From positions 262,560 through 326,559 of the forward strand of contig CAJUAH010000001.1 in assembly GCA_910584375.1 (NCBI GenBank): DNA of 64,000 bases. Direction: 5' to 3'. Below, piece by piece: positions 34,436 through 43,321 of the stretch. Origin of the DNA: an uncultured Acetatifactor sp. Lineage in GTDB: Bacteria > Bacillota > Clostridia > Lachnospirales > Lachnospiraceae. Below the pieces are notes generated by a model, which was given only the letters and a program-made list of their open reading frames with translations, searched no databases and was not told the origin of the DNA. The translations under genes were made by a program, and so were the position numbers. The first letter of the stretch is position 1; every line of letters begins with the position of its first letter.

Positions 34436-35488
34436 ATGAAAAAAGAGAAACAGGAAGTGAGCATTATTCGTTCTTCTGCGGCTGAATATCTTACTTTTAT
34501 CACTGCAACCGGTGAAAGCGATGTAAACGCAGTTTATTTTGATGAAAATGTGTGGTTGACACAGAAGATGATGGGTTTACTATATAATGTGGAAACTCAT
34601 ACGATCAATTATCATCTGAAAAAGATTTTTGCTGACGGAGAAATCAATGAAGATTCAGTTATTCGAAGATTTCGAATAACTGCCGCAGATGGAAAAATCT
34701 ACAATACCAATCACTATAATCTGAGCGCTATTATTGCTGTGGGAAATAAGGTAGATTCGCCTCGTGCGGTACAGTTCAGAAAATGGGCGAATCATATTAT
34801 TGAGGAGTTTACTGTCAAAGGCTTTGCGATGGATGATGAGCGTCTCAAAAACGGAGGCACGGTACTGACAAAGGACTATTTTCGAGAGCAGTTGGAGCGC
34901 ATTCGCGAAATTCGCCTTTCAGAGCGTCGATTCTATCAGAAAATCACTGATATTTATGCTACCAGCATTGATTATGACGCCAAAGCAGAGACTACCAGAA
35001 TATTTTTTTCTCGAGTGCAAAACCAGCTTCATTGGGCGATTCATGGACAAACTGCGGCTGAAACGATTTATTGCCGTGCTGACAGCGCAAAAGAGAATAT
35101 GGGTTTGACTACATGGAAGGATGCCCCGGATGGTAAGATTCAGAAGTTTGATGTGGTGGTTGCGAAGAACTATCTGACAAAAGAAGAGCTTTCCGCAATG
35201 GCGCGAATTGTCAACGCCTATTTGGATCTGGCAGAACTGCGGGCCGAGGAGGAAGTGCCCATGACAATGGAGGATTGGGCAGAACAGTTTGAAGGTGTCC
35301 TGCGCTTGAGTAAAAAAGAAATTCTTACCAATGCAGGAAGTATTTCTGCAAAAATTGCCGAACAGCACGCTCTCAGTGAATTTGAGAAGTATCGCATCAG
35401 GCAGGATCGGCTTTATCAGAGTGATTTTGACCGAATGCTGTTGGGGGAAACCGTTATTTCCGAACCAGGGAGGGTAATAGATGAATAG
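34436..35488 (+). CDS. rhuM: RhuM-family protein
   Basis: Start ATG 34436 follows GGGGAGG (34425-34431); an earlier ATG (34394) lacks a site. The 350-residue protein has the RhuM/virulence-protein architecture: WLTQKMMGLLYNVETHTINYHLKKIF, a DNA-binding-like region, then RRFRITAADGKIYNTNHYNL and IAVGNKVDSPRAVQFRKWA. A later part reads YQKITDIYATSIDYDA and VVVAKNYLTKEELSAMARIVNAYLDLAE. RhuM genes sit in islands and mobile loci in many bacteria; the biochemical role is not known. It overlaps the next gene by eight bases. Confidence 0.88.
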   Translation: MKKEKQEVSIIRSSAAEYLTFITATGESDVNAVYFDENVWLTQKMMGLLYNVETHTINYHLKKIFADGEINEDSVIRRFRITAADGKIYNTNHYNLSAIIAVGNKVDSPRAVQFRKWANHIIEEFTVKGFAMDDERLKNGGTVLTKDYFREQLERIREIRLSERRFYQKITDIYATSIDYDAKAETTRIFFSRVQNQLHWAIHGQTAAETIYCRADSAKENMGLTTWKDAPDGKIQKFDVVVAKNYLTKEELSAMARIVNAYLDLAELRAEEEVPMTMEDWAEQFEGVLRLSKKEILTNAGSISAKIAEQHALSEFEKYRIRQDRLYQSDFDRMLLGETVISEPGRVIDE

Positions 35489-36059
35489 CAACAACGAACA
35501 ATGCTATATAGCTTTTGAACCTAAAGAGGTACACATGACTTTGATTGAAAATATCAACTCTCTCTTTGGGGGACAGGATGTGGGGCAGCAGGCCGCAGTG
35601 CAACGGGCCATGGCCCATGTGCTGAAGTTGCATGCGGAGTTGGACGAGGAGAAGTTGGCACAAATTTTGCAGGCCGCCTCCAAGACCAAGGTGGCAGTGC
35701 GGCCGGGAATTCCCGTTCCCAAAGCTGTCAAGGTAGAGGTCAAAAAAGAAGACTTGGAAACCGTTGAAAATATTTTCCGGCACGCTTTTCAGATATATAA
35801 GATTCAGCGTCCCTTCTTTGCCCGGGTCTTGCTGACGGCCTATTTTCTGCACCTGAGAGAAGAAAACGCAAGGTTGGGAGTACCGGAAGAACCTGTGTCT
35901 ACGGATACCGGAGAGGATAACTTTGCGGGAGGGGACGATGCCCTGTTTCGGTTTAGAGTTTCTGTGGAAATAGCAGATATGTTGCTCCGCAACGCCCCGG
36001 AAGATAAAATTTATATTCGGCAAATACTGGAAATGGCAAAAAAACGGGGGATACCGTAA
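35481..36059 (+). CDS. Hypothetical protein of the RhuM operon
   Basis: The start 35481 overlaps the RhuM stop and has GGGAGG upstream; ATG 35535 is an alternative. The 192-residue product is mainly helical and soluble with no recognised motif. Its composition (many Gln/Ala/Lys; segment QRAMAHVLKLHAELDEEKLAQIL) is not unusual. Its position as the last gene behind rhuM suggests a linked function. Confidence 0.7.
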   Translation: MNSNNEQCYIAFEPKEVHMTLIENINSLFGGQDVGQQAAVQRAMAHVLKLHAELDEEKLAQILQAASKTKVAVRPGIPVPKAVKVEVKKEDLETVENIFRHAFQIYKIQRPFFARVLLTAYFLHLREENARLGVPEEPVSTDTGEDNFAGGDDALFRFRVSVEIADMLLRNAPEDKIYIRQILEMAKKRGIP

Positions 36060-36076
36060 AAAATCAATATTTCTTA

Positions 36077-36105
36077 TTGACAACTGAAATACAGACTGCT
36101 AAAAT
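36077..36105 (+). promoter_or_regulatory. Promoter upstream of small ORFs and the MetRS-like gene
   Basis: TTGACA (36077-36082), 17-base spacer, TAAAAT (36100-36105). The transcript has a leader of about 380 bases before ATG 36488. Confidence 0.78.
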
Positions 36106-36135
36106 TACACAAAATAAAGCAGGAAGGATAAGACC

Positions 36136-36228
36136 ATGATTAAGTTCTCAGTCACCATGAACAAAATGAACCAGCAACAGCAGCTTATTGTCAAAATTGA
36201 CAACGGGCTTTTTGGGCTGTGTTCATAA
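36136..36228 (+). CDS. Short ORF in the MetRS-like leader
   Basis: ATG 36136 has AGGAAGGATAAG ahead. It encodes 30 residues with a QQQQ stretch and ends at TAA 36228. It is the first translatable ORF after a good promoter. It may be a leader peptide or the decayed start of a lost gene. No family is recognised. Confidence 0.35.
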   Translation: MIKFSVTMNKMNQQQQLIVKIDNGLFGLCS

Positions 36229-36346
36229 CAAGCGTCTTATCCTGGTTAATCTGAACGAAACGGTCGAAAGCTCAATGCGAGTTTTCGGCTGTTTTTATTT
36301 TATAATACTTTCCTGTATTTTCAGGGATTTGGAAAGGGGGTATACT

Positions 36347-36439
36347 ATGCCGGAACAGTCAGAGCTTCCCCGACAAGTGGGGAAACGGTTAATTACCATA
36401 ATTAAACCCCTCGCAGCAAGCGCGGCGCAAAGTCAGTAA
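36347..36439 (+). CDS. Second short ORF in the MetRS-like leader
   Basis: ATG 36347 follows AAAGGGGG at a good distance and encodes 30 residues ending KPLAASAAQSQ. Two adjacent hairpins (36366-36405) lie inside it. A partial terminator-like stem (GTCGAAA with TTTTCGGC then TTTTT, 36262-36297) precedes it. Coding status uncertain. Confidence 0.3.
   Translation: MPEQSELPRQVGKRLITIIKPLAASAAQSQ
36366..36408 (+). other. Two consecutive hairpins before the MetRS-like gene
   Basis: TTCCCC (36366-36371) pairs with GGGGAA (36379-36384). GGTTAATT (36387-36394) pairs with AATTAA-a-CC (36400-36408, one bulge). No T-box core sequence (AGGGTGGNACCGCG) was found in the 428-base gap. Confidence 0.4.
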
Positions 36440-36487
36440 ACGGACTTGGATTATTGTAAAACGAATAACAGAAAGGAACAAAATAAT

Positions 36488-38506
36488 ATGATATGTAAGA
36501 GGTTGACTCCAAATGAACGCCCGACATTTCCCAAGCGGGCCATTATTACGGCAGGAATGCCTTACGGAAATAAGAATTTACACTTTGGACATGTAGGCGG
36601 TATGTTTATACATGCGGATATTTTTGCGCGATTTTTAAGAGACCGGATCGGAAAAGACAATGTAATCTTTATTTCCGGAACAGATTGTTACGGTTCTCCT
36701 ATCCTGGAAAGCTATCGCAGGCTACAGGAAACAGGGTATGAAGGTACTCTGGAAGATTATGTGCGCGCTAACCATGAGAATCAAAAGAAAACCCTGGAAA
36801 ACTATGGGATCAGTCTGGATTTCTTCGGAGCGTCGGCGCTGGGAGAGGCAGGTTCGATTCACAGACAGGTATCAGCGGAGGTGTTTCATACTCTATACAA
36901 AAACGGATATATGAAGAAGATGTCCATGCCGCAGTTTTATGACGAAGAGAAAAAGATGTTTTTAAACGGAAGACAGGTGACGGGGAAATGTCCCATACCG
37001 GGATGCACCGCGGAGAAAGCCTATGCCGATGAGTGTTCGTCGGGACATCAGTTTTTGCCTTCGGAGCTGATCGATCCCGTCAGTCTCCTGTCAAACAAAA
37101 AACCGGTCCTCCGGGATGTGGAAAACTGGTATTTCGATCTGGAATATTGTATTCATGCGGTAAAGGAATATAATGATTTTCTGCGTAAAAATACAAATAC
37201 GCGTAAGTATCAGCTGGAAACCGTGGAGGAATTTTTGAAAAAACCCTTACTGTATGTACCGAGAAAATATATAGGCAACTCAGCGCTCGAAACGGATGGA
37301 GCGCTGGCGGAATTGGCGGCAAAGCTACCCCCTCATAAATGTATCAATGAGGAAAAGAAACCCTCTGTTGTGTTTGCGTTTGACAGTCTGGACGACCGGG
37401 ACAGGGCTAAAAGTGTGCTGGAAGCCAGCAACATTCACTATACTTCCGGAAAGACGCTGGTTCCCTTTCGGCTGTCCGGCAATGTAGAATGGGGCGTGCC
37501 GTTCCCGGAGTGTGAAGGACTGAAAGACCTCACCTTCTGGGTATGGCCGGAATCGTTGTGGGCGCCGATTTCTTTTACTTTAGCCTATTTGAAAGAGCGG
37601 GGAAAAGAAACCGATCTGCCTAAGTGGTGGTATGATGAGGAATCGACGGTTTATCAGTTTATCGGAGAGGACAACATTTATTTCTATGCCATCGCGCAGA
37701 CCGGGTTATTTACAGGCTTACAGGTTCCCAGAGGGGAAACGCCGGATATGGAGACGGTACATTTGTCCCATATCATAGCCAACAGGCATCTGCTGTATAT
37801 GGATACAAAAGCCAGCAGCAGTTCCGAACGCAAGCCTCCCATGGCAGATGAATTGCTTGATTACTATACCGGGGATCAACTGCGAATGCATTTTATGAGT
37901 CTGGGCCTGTCCTCCAAAAGCGTGAGTTTTAAACCCCAGGCATTTAGAAATAAGGAAGACCGGGACGGTGTGGATATGGTTCTGAAAGACGGCAATCTGA
38001 TCACCAATGTGTTTAACAGGCTGATCCGGAGCTGTTTTTATGCGGTTCAGAATAATTGTGGCGGAAAAATCCCCACGGGCGGTGTGAGTGAACAGATAAG
38101 TCTAATGACGGAGAAAGCAGTTCTTGCCTATGAGCGTTATATGTATAACCATGAGTTTCACCGTATCTCCTATGTTTTAGATGACTTTATCCGGGGGATA
38201 AACAAGCATTGGGTAAACAATGTAAAGATTGCGGACGCCGCGAACGATGCAAAGTCCAGGAAACAGCTCATTATAGATTGTTTTTATGCCTGTAAGGTTA
38301 TGGCGATCCTGATTCATCCAATCGCGCCAAAAGGATGTGAGATGTTCCGGGAATATCTGAATCTGGGCGAAGAATTGTGGGATTGGAGCAATATATTTGA
38401 GCCGCTTTCATTTTATATTGCGGACGCGGAGAGTCATACGCTCAAATACCTGGAACCAAGGGTAGATTTCTTTAAAAAGCACGATCGCCAACTGGCGGAA
38501 ATGTAA
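36488..38506 (+). CDS. Methionyl-tRNA synthetase-like class I synthetase (paralogue with altered KMSKS)
   Basis: ATG 36488 follows AAAGGA at 36472-36477. The HIGH motif is HFGH (residues 32-35) after ITAGMPYGNKN, a MetRS-type start. A zinc-knuckle-like CPIPGCT...ADEC lies near residue 180. The catalytic KMSKS loop is K441-A-S-S-S with an added SERKPP segment: Lys and the two Ser remain but Met and the second Lys do not. WPESLWAPISFTLAYL and EDNIYFYAIAQTG are MetRS-like. At 672 residues it lacks the C-terminal tRNA-binding EMAPII domain. It is probably a second MetRS, perhaps drug-resistant; no resistance is shown by sequence. Confidence 0.8.
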   Translation: MICKRLTPNERPTFPKRAIITAGMPYGNKNLHFGHVGGMFIHADIFARFLRDRIGKDNVIFISGTDCYGSPILESYRRLQETGYEGTLEDYVRANHENQKKTLENYGISLDFFGASALGEAGSIHRQVSAEVFHTLYKNGYMKKMSMPQFYDEEKKMFLNGRQVTGKCPIPGCTAEKAYADECSSGHQFLPSELIDPVSLLSNKKPVLRDVENWYFDLEYCIHAVKEYNDFLRKNTNTRKYQLETVEEFLKKPLLYVPRKYIGNSALETDGALAELAAKLPPHKCINEEKKPSVVFAFDSLDDRDRAKSVLEASNIHYTSGKTLVPFRLSGNVEWGVPFPECEGLKDLTFWVWPESLWAPISFTLAYLKERGKETDLPKWWYDEESTVYQFIGEDNIYFYAIAQTGLFTGLQVPRGETPDMETVHLSHIIANRHLLYMDTKASSSSERKPPMADELLDYYTGDQLRMHFMSLGLSSKSVSFKPQAFRNKEDRDGVDMVLKDGNLITNVFNRLIRSCFYAVQNNCGGKIPTGGVSEQISLMTEKAVLAYERYMYNHEFHRISYVLDDFIRGINKHWVNNVKIADAANDAKSRKQLIIDCFYACKVMAILIHPIAPKGCEMFREYLNLGEELWDWSNIFEPLSFYIADAESHTLKYLEPRVDFFKKHDRQLAEM

Positions 38507-38539
38507 GCGACAAAAAATACGTTTGTTTAAGAACAGTTC

Positions 38540-38575
38540 GGGGGTGTGAAAAGACGCAACTTTCTTCACACCCCC
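38540..38575 (+). terminator. Perfect stem-loop between the MetRS-like gene and uxuB
   Basis: GGGGGTGTGAA (38540-38550) pairs perfectly with TTCACACCCCC (38565-38575). It separates convergent genes, and no T run follows on either side, so a bidirectional barrier is possible. Confidence 0.55.
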
Positions 38576-38756
38576 ATTCATGTGCTATATGGAATCCATA
38601 CTGTTTTGCAAATCCTTTCAGACGATCACGCACAACCTTTAAAATGGACAAGCCGGAGCAAAAGCTTTGCCACTTTACGCAAGCTTTCGTTATAAGTGCC
38701 TGAGGCATTGCGCGGCGGCTTACGTTTGTCCGGTAAACAGTGCTGTTTCCGCTTAA

Positions 38757-40388
38757 TTATCGGACATATTTCTCCAGAGTCGCCTGTACCGCCCCCACGC
38801 CAGCGGACAGTTCGGCGAAGTAGTTTTTGACGGTGTCCGCCATGGAGATGGCGCACAGATCCACGCCGAATATCTTTTCATTGGACAGCAGAGGATCCAG
38901 GCGGGACAGATCCTTGGGGGCGTCGCTGAGCTCATAATCCGCTACATAGGCGGAGGCAGCCTCCAGCAAAGGATCGCTGCTGGGCGTAAAGGCGTTGCCA
39001 GCATCGTCCACCGCCATCAGATAGCGCAGCCATCCGGCAAAAACCAGCGGGATCAGCTTTAGATCCGCCACGTCCAGGTCAGGACGTTTTAAATAGGCTT
39101 TGACTGTCTCCCCGAAACGGATGGCCAGTTTCTGAGAGGTATCGGTGGCGATACGCTGGGGGGCGTCGGGCATAAAGGGATTGGGGATTCGGATATTGAC
39201 CACGGCGTCGATGAACTCTTTGGGGTCTAATATCCCGGGATTTACCACCACGGGCAGTCCCTCCCGGTAGCCCACGATCTCCACAAAGCGTTTCAGCAGC
39301 GGGTTCTTCATCTCCTCGGACACCAGCGTGTAGCCCAGCAGACAGCCGTAGATGGCCAGGGTAGTGTGCAGAGGGTTTAAGCAGGTGCAGACCTTCATCT
39401 TTTCCACCTTGTCCACCGTCTCCCTGTCCGTAAAGATCACGCCGCCCTTTTCCAGCGCGGGCCGTCCGTTGGGGAAATGGTCTTCAATCACCAGATATTC
39501 GCATTCCTCCGCGTTGACAAAGGGCGCTACATAGGTGTTTTTGGAGGTGACGGCGGCGTCCAGTCCCTCTATGCCGTCCCGATTCAGCAATTCCTCCACT
39601 TTGGCGTCCGGCCTGGGGGTGATCTTGTCAATCATGGACCAGGGGTAGGACACGGTCTTGGGATCCCGCACATAGGCGGCAAATCCCGCCTCCGCCAGTC
39701 CGTTTTCACACCAGGCGTCCGCGAAGGCCCAGACGGCGGCTGCCAGTTTGTCCCCGTTGTGGGAACAGTTGTCCATACTGACCATGGCGATGGGCTGTTT
39801 TCCGGTGATATAGCGGTGGTAGAGCAGGGACACTACCTTGCCCAGATAGCTGCCGGGGGCAGGCGCGCCGTCCGCTCCCGGGCCCACCTTATAGTCCGCC
39901 GCAATGGCGGGCAGTACATTGCCCTTGGCGTCCGTCAGGGCATAGCCCTTCTCTGTGATGGTAAAGCTGGCCATTTGCAGGGAGGGGGCGGCGAAGATCT
40001 GTTTTAAACGGCCATACTGCGCCTGGTTTTCACTGTCCAGCACCAAAGATTCGGTGATGCTGCCCACGATGGTCTTCTCCACGGTATTGTCGGCTTTCAG
40101 AGTGGCCAGGATAGACAGATTGTCGTGGGGCCAGTACATCTTTTCCACGATCTCATAGTCAAATCCCTCCACGGCGATCAGCCCGGTGTCCGCCGCCCCT
40201 GTGTTCAACAGATTTTGCAGCACATTGCACTGAAAGGCCCGAAAAATATTGCCCGCGCCGAAATGAATCCAGACGGGAGAGGCGTCCGTGGCTGCCTTTA
40301 CTTTCTCATAGTCAAATTCCGGGAGACGGTAGCCCGCCTGTAAAAAGGAGTCCCGTTGCTCCCGTATGCTTTTTCTTGTCAGTTCCAT
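38757..40388 (-). CDS. uxuB: Fructuronate reductase / mannitol dehydrogenase family
   Basis: The minus-strand start is the ATG at 40388, with AGGAGG 12 bases upstream. The 543-residue protein has the family N-terminus WIHFGAGNIFRAF (NAD-binding), SMDNCSHNGDKL, the catalytic lysine region in VIEDHF ... VEKMKVCTCLNPLHTTLAIYG, and the C-terminal helical domain. It reduces fructuronate to mannonate with NADH in hexuronate breakdown. uxuA, encoded just upstream on the same strand, acts on its product. The gene order uxuA-uxuB with a divergent AraC regulator is a conventional uronate locus. Confidence 0.9.
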   Translation of the reverse strand: MELTRKSIREQRDSFLQAGYRLPEFDYEKVKAATDASPVWIHFGAGNIFRAFQCNVLQNLLNTGAADTGLIAVEGFDYEIVEKMYWPHDNLSILATLKADNTVEKTIVGSITESLVLDSENQAQYGRLKQIFAAPSLQMASFTITEKGYALTDAKGNVLPAIAADYKVGPGADGAPAPGSYLGKVVSLLYHRYITGKQPIAMVSMDNCSHNGDKLAAAVWAFADAWCENGLAEAGFAAYVRDPKTVSYPWSMIDKITPRPDAKVEELLNRDGIEGLDAAVTSKNTYVAPFVNAEECEYLVIEDHFPNGRPALEKGGVIFTDRETVDKVEKMKVCTCLNPLHTTLAIYGCLLGYTLVSEEMKNPLLKRFVEIVGYREGLPVVVNPGILDPKEFIDAVVNIRIPNPFMPDAPQRIATDTSQKLAIRFGETVKAYLKRPDLDVADLKLIPLVFAGWLRYLMAVDDAGNAFTPSSDPLLEAASAYVADYELSDAPKDLSRLDPLLSNEKIFGVDLCAISMADTVKNYFAELSAGVGAVQATLEKYVR

Positions 40389-40517
40389 GATCGCTATATG
40401 CCTCCTATTAGAGTCCCGCATGATTCCTTCAAGCACCCAAGACAGGTGCTCCATGTCTGACCGCCTGGGCGCTCAGACACGGAGCAGGGCGCCTTCCGGA
40501 ATCACGCTGATTTAGAG

Positions 40518-41591
40518 CTACGCATTTTTGTGCTGTTTTTCGATAGCCTCCCACAGGCCGTTTAAATAGGTCGCTCCCAGCGCTCTGTCGTACAGGCCGT
40601 AGCCGGGCATGGCCACCTCGTCCCAGATCATGCGCCCGTGGTCGGGGCGGATGGGACCCGTAAAACCGATGTCGTACAGCGCCAGCATGATCTCATACAT
40701 ATCGAAAGTGCCGTCGCTGGATAAGTGGGCGGACTCTTCGAAATCCGTGGGGGAGTTGAACTTCAGATTCCGCACATGTGCAAAATGGATGCGTCCCTTC
40801 AGAGAACGGATCATATCCGGCAGATCATTCTCCAGATTGGTGCCGTAAGAGCCGGAGCAGAAGGTCACCCCGTTGTGCGGGTTGTCCACCATCTGCATCA
40901 TCCGCAGGATGTTGGCCTTGTTGATGATGATGCGGGGCAGTCCGAACACGCTCCATGCGGGGTCGTCCGGGTGGATGGCCATATTGATATCATATTTGTC
41001 GCAGGTGGGCATGATACGCTCCAGAAAATATTTCAGATTGGCGAAAAGTTTCTCGTCGTCCACATCCTTATACATCTCGAACAGATCCTTGATATGGGCC
41101 ATGCGCTCCGGCTCCCAGCCGGGCATCACGCTGCCGTTGGTATCCCCCGCTATGGATTCAAACATTTTCTCCGGATCCAGAGCGTCCACGGCCTCCTGGG
41201 TGTAGGCCAGCACCGTGGAGCCGTCGGGCCGCATACGGGCCAGCTCCGTGCGGGTCCAGTCGAACACCGGCATGAAATTGTAGCAGACCATATGGATGCC
41301 AGCCTGTCCCAGCCGTTCCAGCGTGGTGATATAGTTGTCGATATACCGATCCCTGTCGGGCGTGCCCACCTTGATGGCGTCATGGATATTGACGCTCTCA
41401 ATGCCCGCCAGCGTAAGGCCCGCGTCCTCGATCTCTTTCTTCAGAGCCAGAATATCCTCCATCTCCCAAACCTCGCCGGGAGCCGTGCCGTACAGGGTGG
41501 AGATCACCCCGGTCACCCCCGGAATCTGGCGGATCTGCTTTAAAGTTACCGTGTCGTACTTGCTGCCGTACCAGCGTAGTGTCATCTGCAT
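40518..41591 (-). CDS. uxuA: Mannonate dehydratase
   Basis: ATG 41591 (minus strand) follows AGGAGG at a 9-base distance. The 357-residue TIM-barrel enzyme removes water from D-mannonate to give 2-keto-3-deoxygluconate. Motifs: MTLRWYGSKYDTVTL, IESVNIHDAIK, MVCYNFMPVFDWTRT, NMAIHPDDPAW (metal-binding His), FCSGSYGT, HFAHVRN and RPDHGRMIWDE. These match the UxuA family throughout. It is the first gene of the uxuAB transcript and starts 260 bases from the divergent AraC gene. Confidence 0.95.
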   Translation of the reverse strand: MQMTLRWYGSKYDTVTLKQIRQIPGVTGVISTLYGTAPGEVWEMEDILALKKEIEDAGLTLAGIESVNIHDAIKVGTPDRDRYIDNYITTLERLGQAGIHMVCYNFMPVFDWTRTELARMRPDGSTVLAYTQEAVDALDPEKMFESIAGDTNGSVMPGWEPERMAHIKDLFEMYKDVDDEKLFANLKYFLERIMPTCDKYDINMAIHPDDPAWSVFGLPRIIINKANILRMMQMVDNPHNGVTFCSGSYGTNLENDLPDMIRSLKGRIHFAHVRNLKFNSPTDFEESAHLSSDGTFDMYEIMLALYDIGFTGPIRPDHGRMIWDEVAMPGYGLYDRALGATYLNGLWEAIEKQHKNA

Positions 41592-41679
41592 AAAAATAGC
41601 CCTCCTGTTATTTTTGTAGTGATGATTTTCCTGACTAAATCCATTATAAGGCAAATGAAAATGCAATAAAATACTATAT

Positions 41680-41706
41680 ATTGCTTGAAAAAGTGTAAAA
41701 ATTGCT
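41680..41706 (+). promoter_or_regulatory. Candidate AraC half-sites between uxuA and araC-type gene
   Basis: ATTGCT occurs at 41680-41685 and again at 41701-41706, a spacing of 21 bases (two helical turns), in an AT-rich stretch. AraC-type regulators commonly bind direct repeats at this spacing. A TATAAT-like -10 for uxuA (minus strand) lies at 41643-41648. Confidence 0.45.
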
Positions 41707-41851
41707 CTATACTTCTTACTAAAGATATCTCATTCCCAATAGTTTGTCCACACACTGGCAAATATCATACAGTCATAAGAAAAATACAGTAAAAAGGCCG
41801 CAGGGCGATCCGCGAAAGTGCCGCAGGCCAGAGAGGATGTGAACCGGCGGT

Positions 41852-42733
41852 ATGAACGAGACCAGACTGCACCGGCTGGAGGCCACAGACGAGCGGCAGT
41901 ATATGATCCGCGAAGGCTACGAAGTCTATGAGAAACAGGGCGCCCCCCTGGGCGCCATCGCTTTTCATTATCACAGTTTTTATGAGATCATCTACGTGCT
42001 GGAGGGGGAGTACTCCTCCATGCTGGAAAACCAGACCTATCATATGAAAAAAGGCGACCTGCTGCTGATAGACTGCAACGTGATGCACAAATACCATTTC
42101 ATCGAGAAAAAACACGACACCTCCAAACGCATTATCCTGTGGGTGACCCGGGAGATGTTACAGAGCCTGTCCGGCGAGGAGATGGACCTAAGCGCCTGTT
42201 TCCGGGGGCAAAGCTCCTGCGCCTACCATTTTCCCATCTACTATGAAGAAATGCTGCGGGGATACCTCCTGAAACTGGTCATGGCGGAGCTGCCGGACGT
42301 GTTCTCTCCCCAGGCCAAACAGGTGCTGGACCGGGGCTACCTGACTTTGTTTTTCGTCTATCTGAATATGCTGTGCAGCCGCCGGGAATACGGATTTTCC
42401 AGGGAAGACACAATATTCCACCCCATGGCGGCCCAGGTGGCCGACTATATCGAGAACCATATCGGCGAGCCCATATCCGTGGAAGAGCTGGCCCGGCAGG
42501 TGCATATGAGCAAATACCACTTCCTGCGCAAATTCAAGGAACAGACAGGCGTGACAGTACACAGTTTCGTACTGCACAAGCGCCTGATCCGCGCCAGCGA
42601 AGAGCTATTACAAGGCGTCAACATGACACAGGTATGGCAAAACGCAGGTTTTTCAGATTACTCCTCATTCCTGCGCAATTTCAAACATGCTTTCGGAATG
42701 CCCCCAGGCAGATACCGCAAAGAGATGCTATAA
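41852..42733 (+). CDS. AraC-family regulator with cupin sensor domain
   Basis: The 293-residue protein has an N-terminal cupin domain (FHYHSFYEIIYVLEGEYS, then MKKGDLLLIDCNVMHKY) followed by two HTH motifs at the C-terminus: ISVEELARQVHMSKYHFLRKF and MTQVWQNAGFSDYSSFLRNFK, ending FGMPPGRYRK. AraC regulators of this form respond to a sugar and activate divergent or adjacent genes. Here that is uxuAB, so hexuronate induction is the likely role. No signal peptide or membrane part. Confidence 0.92.
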   Translation: MNETRLHRLEATDERQYMIREGYEVYEKQGAPLGAIAFHYHSFYEIIYVLEGEYSSMLENQTYHMKKGDLLLIDCNVMHKYHFIEKKHDTSKRIILWVTREMLQSLSGEEMDLSACFRGQSSCAYHFPIYYEEMLRGYLLKLVMAELPDVFSPQAKQVLDRGYLTLFFVYLNMLCSRREYGFSREDTIFHPMAAQVADYIENHIGEPISVEELARQVHMSKYHFLRKFKEQTGVTVHSFVLHKRLIRASEELLQGVNMTQVWQNAGFSDYSSFLRNFKHAFGMPPGRYRKEML

Positions 42734-42900
42734 TCAGGTCCGGACAGAAACGATTATTCGTCTGGAGCGTCCCCTGCCGGATATGCCTTGAAAAGTACTA
42801 AAATTCCCGCTTTATCAAAAAACAATATAGACATTTCCCCCAGAATATTGTAAAATATGAGCGTCGGCTGGCACAAACCCACCGACAGGAGGGGCAACAC

Positions 42901-43263
42901 ATGACAACAAAAGAATGTTATGACTTGATGGGGGCGGACTACGAGGATGTGCTGGGACGACTGATGAGTGAAAAGCTGGTCAGGAAGTTCCTGTATAAGT
43001 TTGCCGATGCCAGGGATATGGGAGAATTACAGAGCTCCCTCAAGGCGCAGGACTATGAGACGGCGTTTCGCATGGCGCACAACTTAAAAGGCGTGTGTGC
43101 CAATCTGGGCATCAAAAAGCTGGGAGCGTCCAGCTCCGAACTGTGCGAGGAACTGCGGGGCGGTCAGTGTACCGACAGAGTGGAGCCCATGATGGCGGCG
43201 GTACAGGCGGACTATGATATGACACTGGCAGCGATCCGGCAGTTACAGGCAGAGGAAATATAA
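42901..43263 (+). CDS. Hpt-domain phosphotransfer protein
   Basis: RBS AGGAGGGG precedes ATG 42901. A 120-residue helical protein with the Hpt motif AHNLKGVCANLG, phosphorylated His at residue 60. It moves phosphate between receiver domains. The REC-HD-GYP protein encoded 58 bases later is the obvious partner. No histidine kinase lies next to them, so the input kinase must be encoded elsewhere. Confidence 0.9.
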   Translation: MTTKECYDLMGADYEDVLGRLMSEKLVRKFLYKFADARDMGELQSSLKAQDYETAFRMAHNLKGVCANLGIKKLGASSSELCEELRGGQCTDRVEPMMAAVQADYDMTLAAIRQLQAEEI

Positions 43264-43321
43264 CGGCGGTTTTACCGTCGGAAATATGGATAGAAGGTGT
43301 AGAAAGGGTTTGAAAGATAAT

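Noticed and set aside
36060..36487. T-box riboswitch in front of the MetRS-like gene
   Set aside because: The conserved AGGGTGGNACCGCG element was not found. The hairpins do not match T-box layout.
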